A DNA stretch of 64,000 bases from Bermanella sp047621325 (lineage in GTDB: Bacteria > Pseudomonadota > Gammaproteobacteria > Pseudomonadales > Oceanobacteraceae), in NCBI GenBank assembly GCA_047621325.1, contig JBLHLT010000007.1, forward strand, positions 1-64,000, in the 5' to 3' direction. This document shows, piece after piece, positions 44,870-53,602 of the stretch. The position numbers and the translations under genes are program-made. Below the pieces are notes generated by a model. That model did not search any database and was not told the origin of the DNA. It saw only the letters and a program-made list of their open reading frames with translations. Numbering within the stretch: position 1 is the first letter of the stretch; the number at the start of each line of letters is the position of its first letter.

Positions 44870-44950
44870 CTTAAAACAAACAATCCCCAAGAAGCATGCT
44901 TCCTGAGGATTTGGATCTTTCCTTCAGAGTATGAAACCCTGAAAGAAAGT
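44870..44950 (-). terminator. Double hairpin between infB and rbfA, terminator-like
   Basis: On the minus strand two hairpins follow the infB stop. The first pairs 44949-44939 with 44927-44917 (10 of 11). The second (44911-44882, arms AATCCTCAGGAAGC and GCTTCTTGGGGATT) has a nearly continuous stem and is followed by GTTTGTTTT, like an intrinsic terminator. It would reduce but probably not stop expression of rbfA-truB-rpsO. Confidence 0.65.
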
Positions 44951-44967
44951 TTAATGGGCCGCTAGTA

Positions 44968-47352
44968 TTAAATCGTACGAGCAAACTCTTTAACATCAAA
45001 GACTTCGATTTGATCGCCTTCTTTAACGTCATTGTAGCTCTTAACTGCGATACCACATTCGGTGCCGGTACGAACTTCTTGCACGTCATCTTTGAAACGA
45101 CGTAGAGATTCAAGTTCACCTTCGTAAACCACCACGTTGTCACGTAGTACACGAATTTTCTTGTTACGGTGAACGGTGCCTTCAATAACCATACAGCCTG
45201 CAACCGCACCAAATTTAGGTGAACGGAATACATCACGTACTTGTGCGATACCTACGATCTCTTCACGAAGTTCAGGCGCTAACATGCCAGACATAGCTTG
45301 TTTCACATCATCAATTAAATCGTAAATGATGCTGTAATAACGCATATCCAGACCGCTGTTTTCAACAATACGCTTCGCTGCTGCATCGGCACGTACGTTG
45401 AAACCGAACAGAACCGCATTCGATGCAGAGGCTAAGTTCGCATCAGTCTCAGTGATACCACCAACACCACTTGATACGATGGTTACTTTCACTTCATCAG
45501 TCGAAAGTTGTTCAAGCGCACCAATCAATGCTTCAAGCGAACCACGAACGTCCGTCTTAATCACTAAGTTCAAGCTAGAAGCCTGCGCTTCACCGCTCAT
45601 GCTAAACAATGCATCCAACTTGGCTGCTTGTTGTTTCGCTTGGAACTGCTCTTTCTCTTTCGAAGAACGAATGCTCGCTACTTCACGCGCACGTTTTTCG
45701 CTTTCAGCTACTAAGAACTGATCGCCTGCACCTGGAGGCGCATCCAAACCAAGAATTTCAACCGGAATAGACGGACCTGCTGATTCAATCGGCTGACCGT
45801 TTTCATCAAGCAAGGCACGAACACGACCGATAGAAGTACCCGCTAAGACGATGTCGCCTTTCTTCAGCATACCGTTCTGAATAAGCAATGTAGCAACAGG
45901 ACCGCGACCTTTATCAAGACGAGATTCAACAACTACGCCTGTTGCAGGGCCATCAGCAACCGCTGTTAACTCTAGCAACTCAGCCTGAAGTAGTAACGCA
46001 TCAAGCAATGCATCAATACCTTCACCAGTGTGAGCCGATACAGGTACAAACTGTACGTCACCGCCCCACTCTTCAGGTACGACTGCTTTCGCTACCAATT
46101 CGTTTTTAACACGATCAACATCGGCAGACTCTTTATCCATTTTGTTGATAGCAACCACAATCGGCACACCAGCTGCGCGAGCATGCTGAATAGCTTCTTC
46201 TGTTTGTGGCATAACGCCATCATCGGCTGCAACCACAAGGATTACGATATCCGTAGATTGAGCACCACGAGCACGCATAGAGGTAAACGCGGCGTGTCCA
46301 GGTGTATCTAAGAAGGTCACCATGCCTTTGTCAGTTTCTACATGGTATGCGCCGATATGCTGAGTAATACCACCCGCCTCACCAACGGTTACACGTGTAG
46401 AGCGAATGTAATCAAGTAGTGACGTTTTACCATGGTCAACGTGACCCATTACGGTAACAACTGGCGCACGAGATACTTGCTTACCTTCGTATTTAATTTC
46501 TTCTAAGAAATTATCTTCAACCGCGTTATCACTAACCTGCTTGAACTTGTGACCCATTTCTTCAATTACAAGAATCGCTGTATCGATATCAAGTATTTGG
46601 TTGATGGTTGCCATCACGCCAAGCTTCATTAGCTCTTTGATCACTTCGCCGGCTTTAACTGCCATGCCTTGTGCCAATTCACCAACGGTGATCGACTCAC
46701 CTTTTAGCTCAACTTCACGCACGATAGGCGCAGTTGGTTGCTGGAACGCGTGTTCACTATCTTCACGACCACGACGTTTAGGTGCGCCACGACGACGGCT
46801 GTCATCCATACCACCTTCACGACGACGGCCTTTACCGCCTTTGTTCTTATCGCCAAAGCGCTTGTCTTTATCTTTGTCTTTGTCTTTGTTGCGAAACTCT
46901 TTTTTCTTAGTGCGATCTTCTTTATCACCTTGTGGCGCAGCCGCTGGAGCTGCTGCTGGTGCATCAGAAGGTTTACGTGCAACAGGTTTAGCGCCTTTTG
47001 CATCTGTAGGCTTACGCTTAGGCGCAGGCTTCGCATCTTTCTTCGCTGTTTCGTCTTCTTTAACAATCGTACGTTTTTTGCGTACTTCAATGTTAACCGC
47101 TTTTTTACCCGCACCCGTGTTTAAGGTAGTGGTCGTCTTGCGCTTTAGCGTAATCTTTTTAGGACCGTCCGCTTCAGTGACTTGCTCACCATGACTTTTT
47201 TTCAAGTAGGTTAACAAAACAACTTTTTGTTCATCGTTTACTTTTTCATCACCACTTTTATGTGGTAGACCAGCTTCGTTCATCTGAGCGACTAAACGTT
47301 CAACTGGTGAGCCGACTGCTGCGGCTAACTGTTTTACCGTGACTTCTGCCAT
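44968..47352 (-). CDS. infB: Translation initiation factor IF-2
   Basis: A GTPase that places initiator tRNA on the 30S subunit. The N-terminal IF2N domain is residues 1-50. A long charged linker follows (to about 210) with a Lys-Asp repeat and Arg-rich tract. The G domain has G1 GHVDHGKT at 303-310, DTPGHAAF and NKMD. Domains II-IV run to residue 794. Length is shorter than E. coli IF2 (890) because the linker is shorter. It starts 30 bp after nusA. Confidence 0.97.
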   Translation of the reverse strand: MAEVTVKQLAAAVGSPVERLVAQMNEAGLPHKSGDEKVNDEQKVVLLTYLKKSHGEQVTEADGPKKITLKRKTTTTLNTGAGKKAVNIEVRKKRTIVKEDETAKKDAKPAPKRKPTDAKGAKPVARKPSDAPAAAPAAAPQGDKEDRTKKKEFRNKDKDKDKDKRFGDKNKGGKGRRREGGMDDSRRRGAPKRRGREDSEHAFQQPTAPIVREVELKGESITVGELAQGMAVKAGEVIKELMKLGVMATINQILDIDTAILVIEEMGHKFKQVSDNAVEDNFLEEIKYEGKQVSRAPVVTVMGHVDHGKTSLLDYIRSTRVTVGEAGGITQHIGAYHVETDKGMVTFLDTPGHAAFTSMRARGAQSTDIVILVVAADDGVMPQTEEAIQHARAAGVPIVVAINKMDKESADVDRVKNELVAKAVVPEEWGGDVQFVPVSAHTGEGIDALLDALLLQAELLELTAVADGPATGVVVESRLDKGRGPVATLLIQNGMLKKGDIVLAGTSIGRVRALLDENGQPIESAGPSIPVEILGLDAPPGAGDQFLVAESEKRAREVASIRSSKEKEQFQAKQQAAKLDALFSMSGEAQASSLNLVIKTDVRGSLEALIGALEQLSTDEVKVTIVSSGVGGITETDANLASASNAVLFGFNVRADAAAKRIVENSGLDMRYYSIIYDLIDDVKQAMSGMLAPELREEIVGIAQVRDVFRSPKFGAVAGCMVIEGTVHRNKKIRVLRDNVVVYEGELESLRRFKDDVQEVRTGTECGIAVKSYNDVKEGDQIEVFDVKEFARTI

Positions 47353-47381
47353 TCGAATACTCTCCTCCCGCCTGCTGCTGC

Positions 47382-48875
47382 CTATTCGGTTTCTTCAAAC
47401 CAGGGCTTACGCGCGGTCATAATTAGTTTGGCGGCCTTCGCTTCGTCGATATCTTCAATACCAACGATATCGTCTACGCCTTGCTCAGCAAGGTCTTCCA
47501 TTGTGCAGATGCCACGGCTTGCCAACACTAAGGCCAAGTGTTGGTCCATTCCTTCCATATTCAGCAAATCGTCTGCTGGTTTTGCATCTTCTAGTTTTTC
47601 TTCACTAGCAATGGCTTGTGTTAGCAAAATATCTTTTGCTCGAGACTGCAATTCATCAACGATTTCATCATCAAAACCATCAATATCTAGCATCTCTTCA
47701 CGTGGCACATAGGCAACTTCTTCAAGGCCTGTAAAACCTTCTTCTACCAATACCGCAGCTACATCTTCATCAAGATCAAGTGCCGCCATTAGAGTTTCTA
47801 CTAATGATCCCTGCTCTTCTTCTTGTTTTGCACCTGCTTCTTCTTCGGTCATTACGTTAATGGTCCAGCCCGTAAGCATAGATGCCAATTTAACGTTTTG
47901 ACCGCCACGACCAATTGCGATAGGCAGTTGATCTTCTAGCACGGCCACGTCCATGGTATTAGTTTCTTCATCCATTACGATAGAAGCCACTTCGGCTGGG
48001 GCCAATGCATTGATAACTAGCTGTGCAGGATTATCATCCCACAACACAATATCCACACGCTCATTGCCAAGTTCGTTAGATACCGCTTGTACACGAGCAC
48101 CACGCATACCCACACATGCACCAATTGGGTCAATGCGCTGATCGTTGGTTTTCACTGCAATTTTTGCACGACTGCCTGTATCACGAGCGGCCGCTTTAAT
48201 TTCAATAACATCTTCGCCAATCTCAGGCACTTCAATGCGAAATAACTCAATTAGCATTTCGTTTGAAGCGCGGCTTAGCATCAGTTGTGGACCACGATTT
48301 TCTGGATTCACAGACATTAATACACAACGCACACGATCACTGATGCGGAAAACTTCACGCGCAATCAACTGGTCACGTGGTAGCAAGCCTTCAGCGTTAG
48401 CACCAAGATCAACAATAATGTTGTCGCGAGTCACTTTTTTCACGGTACCGTGAAGCAACTCACCAATACGATCAACATAAGCCGCTGTAATTTTAGCCCG
48501 CTCAGCTTCACGTACTTTTTGCATAATAATTTGCTTAGCGGCTTGAGCTGCGATACGTCCAAAACCTGGATTATCAACTTGCTCTTCATAGACATCACCT
48601 TCTTTAAGGTTCGTGTCTATGTCTGCTGCTTCTTGCATGTTTAATTCAGACCCCAAGGCCGGAACTACGTCATTACTTACAATGACCCAGTTACGGAAGG
48701 TTTCATAATTACCGGTACGACGGTCAATAGAAACTCGAATCTCAGGCTCTTCGTCTTCGTAACGTTTTTTCGCCGCTGCCGCTAAAGCTAATTCAATAGC
48801 CTCAAAAATTACTTCCTGCTCTACGCCCTTCTCGTTAGAGACGGCCTCGGCAACTAGCAGTATTTCTTTGCTCAT
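47382..48875 (-). CDS. nusA: Transcription termination/antitermination protein NusA
   Basis: Binds RNA polymerase and modulates pausing, termination and antitermination. The N-terminal domain is about residues 1-125, followed by S1 (about 135-200), two KH domains (GACVGMRGARVQAV and IGRGGQNVKLAS), and two acidic helix-hairpin-helix repeats at the C-terminus, as in E. coli. Length is 497. It lies 20 bp after rimP. Confidence 0.97.
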   Translation of the reverse strand: MSKEILLVAEAVSNEKGVEQEVIFEAIELALAAAAKKRYEDEEPEIRVSIDRRTGNYETFRNWVIVSNDVVPALGSELNMQEAADIDTNLKEGDVYEEQVDNPGFGRIAAQAAKQIIMQKVREAERAKITAAYVDRIGELLHGTVKKVTRDNIIVDLGANAEGLLPRDQLIAREVFRISDRVRCVLMSVNPENRGPQLMLSRASNEMLIELFRIEVPEIGEDVIEIKAAARDTGSRAKIAVKTNDQRIDPIGACVGMRGARVQAVSNELGNERVDIVLWDDNPAQLVINALAPAEVASIVMDEETNTMDVAVLEDQLPIAIGRGGQNVKLASMLTGWTINVMTEEEAGAKQEEEQGSLVETLMAALDLDEDVAAVLVEEGFTGLEEVAYVPREEMLDIDGFDDEIVDELQSRAKDILLTQAIASEEKLEDAKPADDLLNMEGMDQHLALVLASRGICTMEDLAEQGVDDIVGIEDIDEAKAAKLIMTARKPWFEETE

Positions 48876-48894
48876 AACCTTGCCCTCGGTAATC

Positions 48895-49365
48895 CTATTT
48901 ACCCTTGTGATCTTGAAATATTAAGCTGGCTTTATCGATAGCATCGATAGGCAACAAAAACTCATGGTCATCTACATGCACCACAATATCTTCATCATCT
49001 TCAATGCCAACTAGCTTGCCTTTAAACTTACGACGCCCTTCAAAGGCATATCGTAATTTCACTTCAACAAACTCACCAACATAACGCTTATAGTGCTCTA
49101 ATGTGAACAATGGACGGTCCACACCGGGAGACGATACTTCTAAGTTATATTCAGAGGAAATGGGGTCTTCGACATCCATTATTCCACTAACTTGACGACT
49201 AACTAACGCACAATCATCTACATGAATGCCGTTTTCACCGTCGATAAATACACGCAGCACGGAGTTATTACCTTGGGCAATGTACTCAATACCCCAAAAT
49301 TCAAAGCCTAGTGCTTCAACAACCGGCTTTATCAAATCGATTAATTGCTGTTCTTTACTCGCCAC
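48895..49365 (-). CDS. rimP: Ribosome maturation factor RimP
   Basis: Supports 30S assembly. The 156-residue protein has the N-terminal VEALGFEFWGIEY block and the middle YNLEVSSPGVDRPLF motif. The start is a GTG at 49365 with GGAG 5 nt upstream. It follows the initiator tRNA gene, after a 388-bp spacer that carries a terminator-like hairpin. Confidence 0.95.
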   Translation of the reverse strand: MASKEQQLIDLIKPVVEALGFEFWGIEYIAQGNNSVLRVFIDGENGIHVDDCALVSRQVSGIMDVEDPISSEYNLEVSSPGVDRPLFTLEHYKRYVGEFVEVKLRYAFEGRRKFKGKLVGIEDDEDIVVHVDDHEFLLPIDAIDKASLIFQDHKGK

Positions 49366-49753
49366 ACGCGCTCCACAGATATAAAAATTGGGCTAAAGGA
49401 TGAGCCAGTGTTTTACGACCAGTCACCCGAGCCCAATCTTTAGCATTTAAGTACTATGTACTCTAATAAAAACTGCTAAATGCTGATAACACTCTCGCCA
49501 CCAACAAAAAACCCCTTATCGGATCCACTTTAATATTCTTTAAAGCAGCTCCACAGGGGTTTTAATCATCAAACCCTAAGGCTTGGAAATAAAAACAAGT
49601 GGCTTAGCCACCTAGTAAGTTGATACTAGATCAATCTCACTAAAAACGAGGGATATATGCACAATTAGCACTTACCACCTACTAAGCAGTGATTCGCTTA
49701 GCTATCTGCCCTTAGTATAAACATCCAAGCGACACATTTAAAATCTTACTTTT
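49366..49753 (-). other. tRNA-fMet to rimP spacer
   Basis: A 388-bp gap without a gene. It contains the attenuator-like hairpin at 49506-49563 and otherwise AT-rich sequence in which I see no further feature. A promoter for rimP-nusA could lie here, but none is clear. Confidence 0.5.
49500..49565 (-). terminator. Extended terminator-like hairpin before rimP
   Basis: The outer arms AAAACCCCT and AGGGGTTTT (49506-49516 and 49555-49563) and an inner stem CTTTAA/TTAAAG (49528-49533 and 49540-49545) form a two-level hairpin, followed on the minus strand by T5. In E. coli terminators between metY and rimP are read through in a NusA-dependent way; the same design is inferred here. Confidence 0.6.
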
Positions 49754-49830
<77 letters not shown>

Positions 49831-49917
49831 CCAATATTTGTGCACATTATAGAGACATACACTTTCAGCATCAAGGGAAGTCTTACTTTATGCTTTGCCG
49901 CTGAGGAAGCTTGCAAT

Positions 49918-49944
49918 AAAAAAACGAGCCAGGCTCGTTTTAAA
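49918..49944 (-). terminator. Intrinsic terminator between the two tRNA genes
   Basis: The arms AAAACGAGC (49921-49929) and GCTCGTTTT (49933-49941) enclose a 3-nt loop, with T-rich sequence following on the minus strand. It separates tRNA-Leu from tRNA-fMet. Confidence 0.8.
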
Positions 49945-49947
49945 TTT

Positions 49948-50034
49948 TGGTGCGGATGGAGGGACTTGAACCCTCACGCGCTTTCGCGCACAGCGACCTC
50001 AACGCTGCCTGTATACCAATTTCAGCACATCCGC
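49948..50034 (-). tRNA. leuU: tRNA-Leu (GAG)
   Basis: An 87-nt class II tRNA with a long variable arm (stem GTGCGCG...CGCGTG-like around 49975-49990) and encoded CCA. The anticodon loop TTGAGGT within CAGCG/CGCTG gives GAG. It lies between secG and the initiator tRNA, as E. coli leuU does. Confidence 0.96.
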
Positions 50035-50043
50035 AAAATCGTC

Positions 50044-50391
50044 TTAGTCGATTGTTGGCACTTCAGAACCCTGAGCAGGCTCGTCAATCATCGGCGCTTC
50101 ACCATCAAACGCCTGAATTTCTTGCACTTGCGGAAGGCCTTCATCAGCCAAACCTGTCGCTTTTTCTTTTGCATAATAAGCAAGCGAGAAGCTAGAAGCA
50201 AAAAACAATACAGCTAGAAATGACGTACTACGAGTCAAAAAATTACCAGACCCTTCACTACCGAATACAGTCTGAGAGGCACCGCCACCAAAGCTTGCAC
50301 CGGCATCAGCGCCTTTACCTTGCTGTAGTAATACCAAGGCAATAATAGCCACGGCGATAATAATGTGAGCAATTACAATCAAGCTTTCCAT
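50044..50391 (-). CDS. secG: Protein-export membrane protein SecG
   Basis: A 115-residue subunit of the SecYEG translocon with two membrane segments (about residues 3-25 and 53-73) and the SecG core VLLQQGKGADAGASFGGGASQTVFGS. The tail (about 80-115) is acidic. It lies 9 bp after tpiA and is followed by tRNA-Leu. Confidence 0.96.
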   Translation of the reverse strand: MESLIVIAHIIIAVAIIALVLLQQGKGADAGASFGGGASQTVFGSEGSGNFLTRSTSFLAVLFFASSFSLAYYAKEKATGLADEGLPQVQEIQAFDGEAPMIDEPAQGSEVPTID

Positions 50392-50400
50392 AGTATTTCT

Positions 50401-51153
50401 CTAACCTGCTGCGTTACAGATTTTAACAAAATCATTTGAGTTTAAAGAGGCACCCCCGACAAGGGCACCATCCACATCTGGCTGAGCAAAAATAGCATCA
50501 GCATTATCTGGTTTCACACTACCACCGTAAACAATTTGCAATGCCTCGGCGATATCGGCGTCATATCGAGCAAGATGCTGTCGAATTGCTTTATGCACTT
50601 CTTGAGCCTGCTCTGGCGACGCTGTTTTTCCTGTGCCTATGGCCCAAACTGGCTCATATGCAACAACTGCATTGCTAAAACCAGCAATGCCTGTTTTAGC
50701 CAATACAGCTTCAATCTGTTTTACGATAACGGCCATTGTATCGCCGCTCTCACGCTGAGCAAGGCTCTCACCCACACACAACACTGGTACAATCGAGCTA
50801 TCTAATACTGCAGCAAATTTACTCGCAACAATACTGTCACTCTCATGAAATAACTCTCTACGCTCACTGTGCCCAACCAGTGCATACTGGCAAGCAAAGT
50901 CTTCTAACATAGATACGGATATTTCACCTGTGTAAGCCCCGCTGTCATACTGGCTTACATCTTGCGCGCCCCAATTAATACCAGAGGCCGCTAATAAACT
51001 TTTACACTGAAATAAATAAGGCGCTGTTGAAAACACAGCCACATCGATCACTTCATTGTTTTTCAACGCGGATACCAATTGCGTCAATCTGGTTTGATTT
51101 TCGGCCAAAGAGCCGTGCATCTTCCAGTTTCCTGCGACCAATTTACGACGCAT
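50401..51153 (-). CDS. tpiA: Triosephosphate isomerase
   Basis: Interconverts dihydroxyacetone phosphate and glyceraldehyde 3-phosphate. Active-site residues are visible: K in GNWKMHGS (near residue 11), H in VGHSERRE (near 95) and E in AYEPVWAIGTGKTA (near 167). Length is 250. The tpiA-secG pair is normal for Pseudomonas-like genomes. The 155-bp gap to glmM holds a palindrome at 51205-51229 without a T-run. Confidence 0.97.
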   Translation of the reverse strand: MRRKLVAGNWKMHGSLAENQTRLTQLVSALKNNEVIDVAVFSTAPYLFQCKSLLAASGINWGAQDVSQYDSGAYTGEISVSMLEDFACQYALVGHSERRELFHESDSIVASKFAAVLDSSIVPVLCVGESLAQRESGDTMAVIVKQIEAVLAKTGIAGFSNAVVAYEPVWAIGTGKTASPEQAQEVHKAIRQHLARYDADIAEALQIVYGGSVKPDNADAIFAQPDVDGALVGGASLNSNDFVKICNAAG

Positions 51154-51308
51154 AATTATTCCTCTACTTCAGGAAGGTGGCGATACTACCTAAGATAGTG
51201 ATATCTAGCAAGTCAAGGGCCCTTGCTAGTCGCTTACTTTATTATAAATCACGTTTAAAAATAAGAAGTTAAGGCCAAGCATGCGATCGCTTTTGGCCAT
51301 ACGCTGAT

Positions 51309-52637
51309 TTAAGCCGCATTTCCTACTACGTCAACTAAGCGGTCAACCAGGCTTTCAACTAGCGCCATATCTTCACCTTCGATCATCACTCGCACGACAG
51401 GCTCAGTTCCTGATGGGCGCAACAACACCCGTCCACGACCAGCAAGCTCTACTTCTGCCTGAGCCACAGCCTGACGCACACTCTCATGATCAACCACGGA
51501 TTTATCCGTTACGCGCACATTTTTCATAATTTGCGGGAATTTACTCATGCCTTTTTTGTACTCATGCAGGTTCTTCCCACTACCAGCTAAGGCTTTTAGC
51601 ACCTGCAAGGCCGCAGCAATACCATCACCCGTAGTAGTGGCATTAAGGCACAAAATATGACCTGAATTCTCGCCACCTAATGCCCAGTTATGCTCTTGCA
51701 ACAACTGCATAACATAACGGTCGCCTACATTAGCTCGCACAAAAGGGATACCCATATCTTTAAGGGCTAGTTCCATCCCCATATTACTCATTAGGGTTCC
51801 AACCACGCCACCTTGAAGCGTGTCGGTATCTTGCTGGTGACGCGCGATCATGTAAATAAGCTCATCTCCATCAACCAGCTCGCCTTTATGATCAACCATT
51901 ACAACGCGGTCACCATCGCCATCAAAAGCAATACCAAAATCAGCTTCTAATTCCAGTACTTTTTGCTGTAGCGCTTTGGGTGAAGTCGAACCCACTTGCT
52001 CATTAATATTCAAACCGTCAGGCTTATTGCCAATAGTGAACACCTCTGCACCCATCTCAGAAAACACCGAAGGTGCAATTTGATAGGTTGCACCATGGGC
52101 ACAGTCCAGCACAATGCGCATGCCTTTTAGGCTTAAACCAAATACGGTACTTTTACAAAATTCAATGTAGCGACCCGCCGCATCCTCGATACGCTTGGCT
52201 TTACCAAGGCGGTCAGAGGCGACAATGTCCATTGGCTGATCGAGCAGAGCTTCAATTGCGCGCTCAGTTTCGTCATCAAGTTTACTGCCCTGAGCAGAAA
52301 AGAACTTAATGCCATTATCATAATACGGGTTATGCGATGCACTAATTACAATACCGGCATCCGCGTGGAATGTACGGGTCAAGTATGCGATACCGGGGGT
52401 TGGCATCGGACCAAGCAACCCAATATCAACCCCAGCCGCTGACAAACCGGCCTCTAAAGCCGACTCAAACATGTAACCTGATATACGCGTATCTTTACCA
52501 ATTAAAATACGACGCTTACCCTGACTGGCAAAAACCTTGCCCGCTGCAAACCCTAGCTTCATGACGAAATCTGGGGTAATTGGCGCATCACCCACTCGAC
52601 CACGAATACCATCTGTTCCAAAATATTTACGAGACAT
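51309..52637 (-). CDS. glmM: Phosphoglucosamine mutase
   Basis: Converts glucosamine-6-phosphate to glucosamine-1-phosphate for UDP-GlcNAc synthesis. The phospho-serine is S101 in ISASHNPYYDNG; the metal loop is DGDGDR and the sugar loop GGENSGH. The phosphate-binding loop RPSGTEPVVRVM is near the C-terminus. Length is 442. It lies 60 bp after folP as in E. coli. Confidence 0.97.
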   Translation of the reverse strand: MSRKYFGTDGIRGRVGDAPITPDFVMKLGFAAGKVFASQGKRRILIGKDTRISGYMFESALEAGLSAAGVDIGLLGPMPTPGIAYLTRTFHADAGIVISASHNPYYDNGIKFFSAQGSKLDDETERAIEALLDQPMDIVASDRLGKAKRIEDAAGRYIEFCKSTVFGLSLKGMRIVLDCAHGATYQIAPSVFSEMGAEVFTIGNKPDGLNINEQVGSTSPKALQQKVLELEADFGIAFDGDGDRVVMVDHKGELVDGDELIYMIARHQQDTDTLQGGVVGTLMSNMGMELALKDMGIPFVRANVGDRYVMQLLQEHNWALGGENSGHILCLNATTTGDGIAAALQVLKALAGSGKNLHEYKKGMSKFPQIMKNVRVTDKSVVDHESVRQAVAQAEVELAGRGRVLLRPSGTEPVVRVMIEGEDMALVESLVDRLVDVVGNAA

Positions 52638-52697
52638 CTTTTTATTCCTACGGCGTCTTGTGTACGTTTAACTTAATAACTAAAACAATTGTGCATT

Positions 52698-53531
52698 TTA
52701 CAACTGAGCTACCGTCGCTTGCACGACTTTTAATGCATCAACGGTTTCTTTCACGTCATGCACTCGAATAATGCGCGCACCATTCATGGCCGCAATTACC
52801 GCACCAGCCACGCTGCCAGCGACTCGCCCAGCAACAGGGGCATCATTTAATACCCTCGCAATCATCGACTTACGCGACAAACCAATCAAGATAGGTACAC
52901 CCAAAACAGCGAGACTTTCAAGTTTTGCCAGCAAGAGATAATTATCTTCTAACGTTTTACCAAAACCAAAACCTGGATCTATGATGATCTGATGATTCTC
53001 TATACCCGCATTAAGGCAAGCCAAGATACGAGCCGACAAAAAATCTGACACCTCCTGAATAACATGTTGATAATGCGGATTCTTTTGCATAGATTTTGGC
53101 TCACCCTGCATATGCATTAAACAAACAGGTAAACCTGTTTGCCTTGCCGCTTGCAAAGCGCCTGCTCGCTGCAACGCACGCACATCATTAAGCATATGCG
53201 CACCTGCTTGCTTAGCCGCAACAAAAACCTCAGGACTACTTGAGTCAACACTAATGCAAACATCTAACTGGGCGTGAATTTTTTCTATAACAGGTATAAC
53301 GCGATCAAGCTCTTGCTGCACACTAACCGCGGCAGCTCCAGGGCGAGTAGATTCCCCCCCGACATCAATAATCGACGCGCCTTGATCAACCATGATCCGC
53401 GCATGATTCAAAGCGCCTTCAATGGTATTAAATTTACCGCCATCGCTAAATGAATCTGGTGTGGCATTCAATATACCCATCACCTGAGGCGTAGAAAGAT
53501 CAATGGATCGATCACCACAAATAAACGTCAT
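52698..53531 (-). CDS. folP: Dihydropteroate synthase
   Basis: Joins p-aminobenzoate to dihydropterin pyrophosphate in folate synthesis and is the sulfonamide target. Motifs are MGILNATPDSFSDGG, DVGGESTRPGA and IDPGFGFGKT, and the last block is GRVAGSVAGAV. Length is 277. It follows ftsH by 71 bp with a terminator between, so it may have its own promoter or depend on read-through. Confidence 0.97.
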   Translation of the reverse strand: MTFICGDRSIDLSTPQVMGILNATPDSFSDGGKFNTIEGALNHARIMVDQGASIIDVGGESTRPGAAAVSVQQELDRVIPVIEKIHAQLDVCISVDSSSPEVFVAAKQAGAHMLNDVRALQRAGALQAARQTGLPVCLMHMQGEPKSMQKNPHYQHVIQEVSDFLSARILACLNAGIENHQIIIDPGFGFGKTLEDNYLLLAKLESLAVLGVPILIGLSRKSMIARVLNDAPVAGRVAGSVAGAVIAAMNGARIIRVHDVKETVDALKVVQATVAQL

Positions 53532-53547
53532 TAGAGGGTCCTAAAAT

Positions 53548-53584
53548 GGAAAAAGGCAACACAGCAGAGCTGTGTCGCCTTTAA
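53548..53584 (-). terminator. Intrinsic terminator between ftsH and folP
   Basis: The arms 53552-53565 and 53569-53582 (AAAGGCAACACAGC with its complement, one G-U pair) enclose a 3-nt loop, with a T-run following on the minus strand. It would limit folP transcription from the ftsH promoter. Confidence 0.85.
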
Positions 53585-53602
53585 ATGTTTCAACAAGAAT
53601 AA

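Noticed and set aside
46860..46892. Short tandem repeat in infB
   Set aside because: It encodes the Lys-Asp repeat in the IF-2 linker, a low-complexity feature common in this protein.
46601..47194. Plus-strand frame of 197 codons opposite infB
   Set aside because: It is antisense to the charged linker of IF-2, Ser/Pro/Leu-rich from strand complement, without a ribosome binding site.
49840..50217. Plus-strand frames over the tRNA-Leu gene and secG
   Set aside because: They read through a tRNA in the wrong strand and overlap secG; they have no protein features.
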